NCBI RefSeq assembly: GCF_023091745.1
Contig: NC_068925.1
Span: 73,163,085 to 73,227,084, forward strand
Reading direction: 5' to 3'
From: Budorcas taxicolor
Taxonomy: Eukaryota > Chordata > Mammalia > Artiodactyla > Bovidae
DNA length: 64,000 nucleotides
A program made the translations under genes and the position numbers. Each line of letters opens with the position of its first letter. Position 1 is the first letter of the stretch. Below are positions 63,228-64,000 of the stretch, in pieces. A model generated the notes under the pieces. The model was not told the DNA's origin. It saw only the letters and a program-made list of their open reading frames with translations, and ran no database searches.

Positions 63228-63551
63228 TGAGCTTCCCTGGTAGCTCAGCTGGTGAAGAATCCACCTGCAGTAGGTCGGGATTCCTAGGTCGGGAAGATCC
63301 CTGGGGAAGGGATAGGCTACCCACTGCAGTATTCCTGGGCTTCCTTGGTGGCTCAGATGGTGAAGAATCTGCCTGCAATGTGGAAGACCTGGGTTCGATC
63401 CCTAGGTTGGGAAGATCCCCTGGAGGAGGACATGGCAATCCACTCCAGTACTCTTGCCTGGAGAATCCCCATGGACAGAGGAGCCTGGCGGGCTACAGTC
63501 CAGGGGGTCACAGAGTCAGACATGACTGAGTGACTAAGCACAGCACAGCAC
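63228..63551 (+). mobile_element. Bov-tA dimer (Bov-tA1/tA3-like) with perfect TSD
   Basis: A head monomer (GAGCTTCCCTGGTAGCTCAG to CACTGCAGTATTCCTGGG) is followed by a full Bov-tA (GGCTTCCTTGGTGGCTCAGA to ATGACTGAGTGACTAAGC). AAGGGATCTTT at 63217-63227 and 63552-63562 encloses both, so it was one insertion of a dimeric SINE. Confidence 0.95.
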
Positions 63552-63562
63552 AAGGGATCTTT

Positions 63563-63884
63563 ATTCTCTAGAGGTACAAAGACGCTCCCATGACACAAGG
63601 GGAAGTTTCACCTAGACGTTTCTAAGAACCACCTAAGTGCCACAGAGGAGCAGCTGGGGGACGTGTATGGTGGGTCCCTGCAACTTGGCCTGGCTTCTAA
63701 AAGCAGAGCTTCCTGCCTTTGATTATTGAGGGTGAGAACCATGCTCAATAATTTCTTGGAACCAGGCTTCTCTATATTTCATTGTTTACTGAATCTGATT
63801 CCTTAAAAGCCTGTTATTTAGGGAAATATCATCTTGCTGTGGAGCAGCACGTGTTTTTAATCCAGCTAGATCTCATTTGGGATC
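63563..63884. other. Unassigned intron sequence
   Basis: Nothing recognised. Confidence 0.55.
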
Positions 63885-63960
63885 CTGGTCCCATCTTTTG
63901 CTAGCTGTATGACCTTGAAGCTCAGTCATTCACTTAGAAATCGTCCTGTACTGCCTCCTG
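63885..63960 (+). repeat. MIR fragment
   Basis: CTGGTCCCATCTTTTGCTAGC, TGTATGACCTTGAAGCTCAG and TCATTCACTTAG resemble the MIR core. The following GACCAGTCACTGTGCTGTG may belong to another old repeat. Confidence 0.55.
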
Positions 63961-64000
63961 TGGACCAGTCACTGTGCTGTGTTTTGGGAATAAAGTAATG

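Overview
The window is non-coding-rich nuclear DNA from a bovid ruminant (cattle, sheep or goat group). The evidence is the interspersed repeats: BovB (RTE) LINEs, tRNA-Glu-derived Bov-tA SINEs, BOV-A2 dimers with CAG tails, CHR-type SINEs and ruminant L1. I cannot tell cattle from sheep or goat.

The only protein-coding gene I can support is KCNH1 (EAG1, Kv10.1), on the + strand. Three internal coding exons are present: 307-413, 17469-17597 and 28958-29076. They encode the second half of the N-terminal PAS/PAC (eag) domain and the linker that carries the N-terminal calmodulin-binding stretch, about residues 68-186 of the channel. Splice phases join exactly (2/1, 1/1, 1/0) and no codon is broken. 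By residue count they are probably coding exons 3, 4 and 5. The introns between them are 17,055 and 11,360 nt, and the intron after the last exon runs past the window end. The upstream exons, S1-S6 pore, cyclic-nucleotide-binding homology domain and C-terminus lie outside.

Layout: 1-17.5 kb is intron with BovB copies all on the minus strand, SINEs, a Tigger1-type MITE and a MER5A-like MITE. 17.6-28.9 kb is a repeat-poorer intron with one 2.5 kb L1 (perfect 12-bp target duplications), a long L2, and a strongly G-rich tract about 95 nt before exon 28958-29076. 29-64 kb is intron dominated by three old antisense L1s (about 32.5-36.4, 40.0-42.2 and 52.1-62.6 kb) that became landing pads for younger BovB, L1, MITE and SINE insertions. 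Many insertions are proved by flanking duplications, and two carry 5' inversions of the twin-priming type.

I found no RNA gene, CRISPR, operon or new multi-gene system. The long ORFs are remnants of LINE reverse transcriptases or chance frames. The most interesting items are a 5'-inverted BovB, a twin-primed L1 inside an older L1, a probable G-quadruplex next to an exon, inverted repeat pairs that bracket exons 4-5 and could promote exon circularisation, and an unusually long direct repeat around one BovB fragment.
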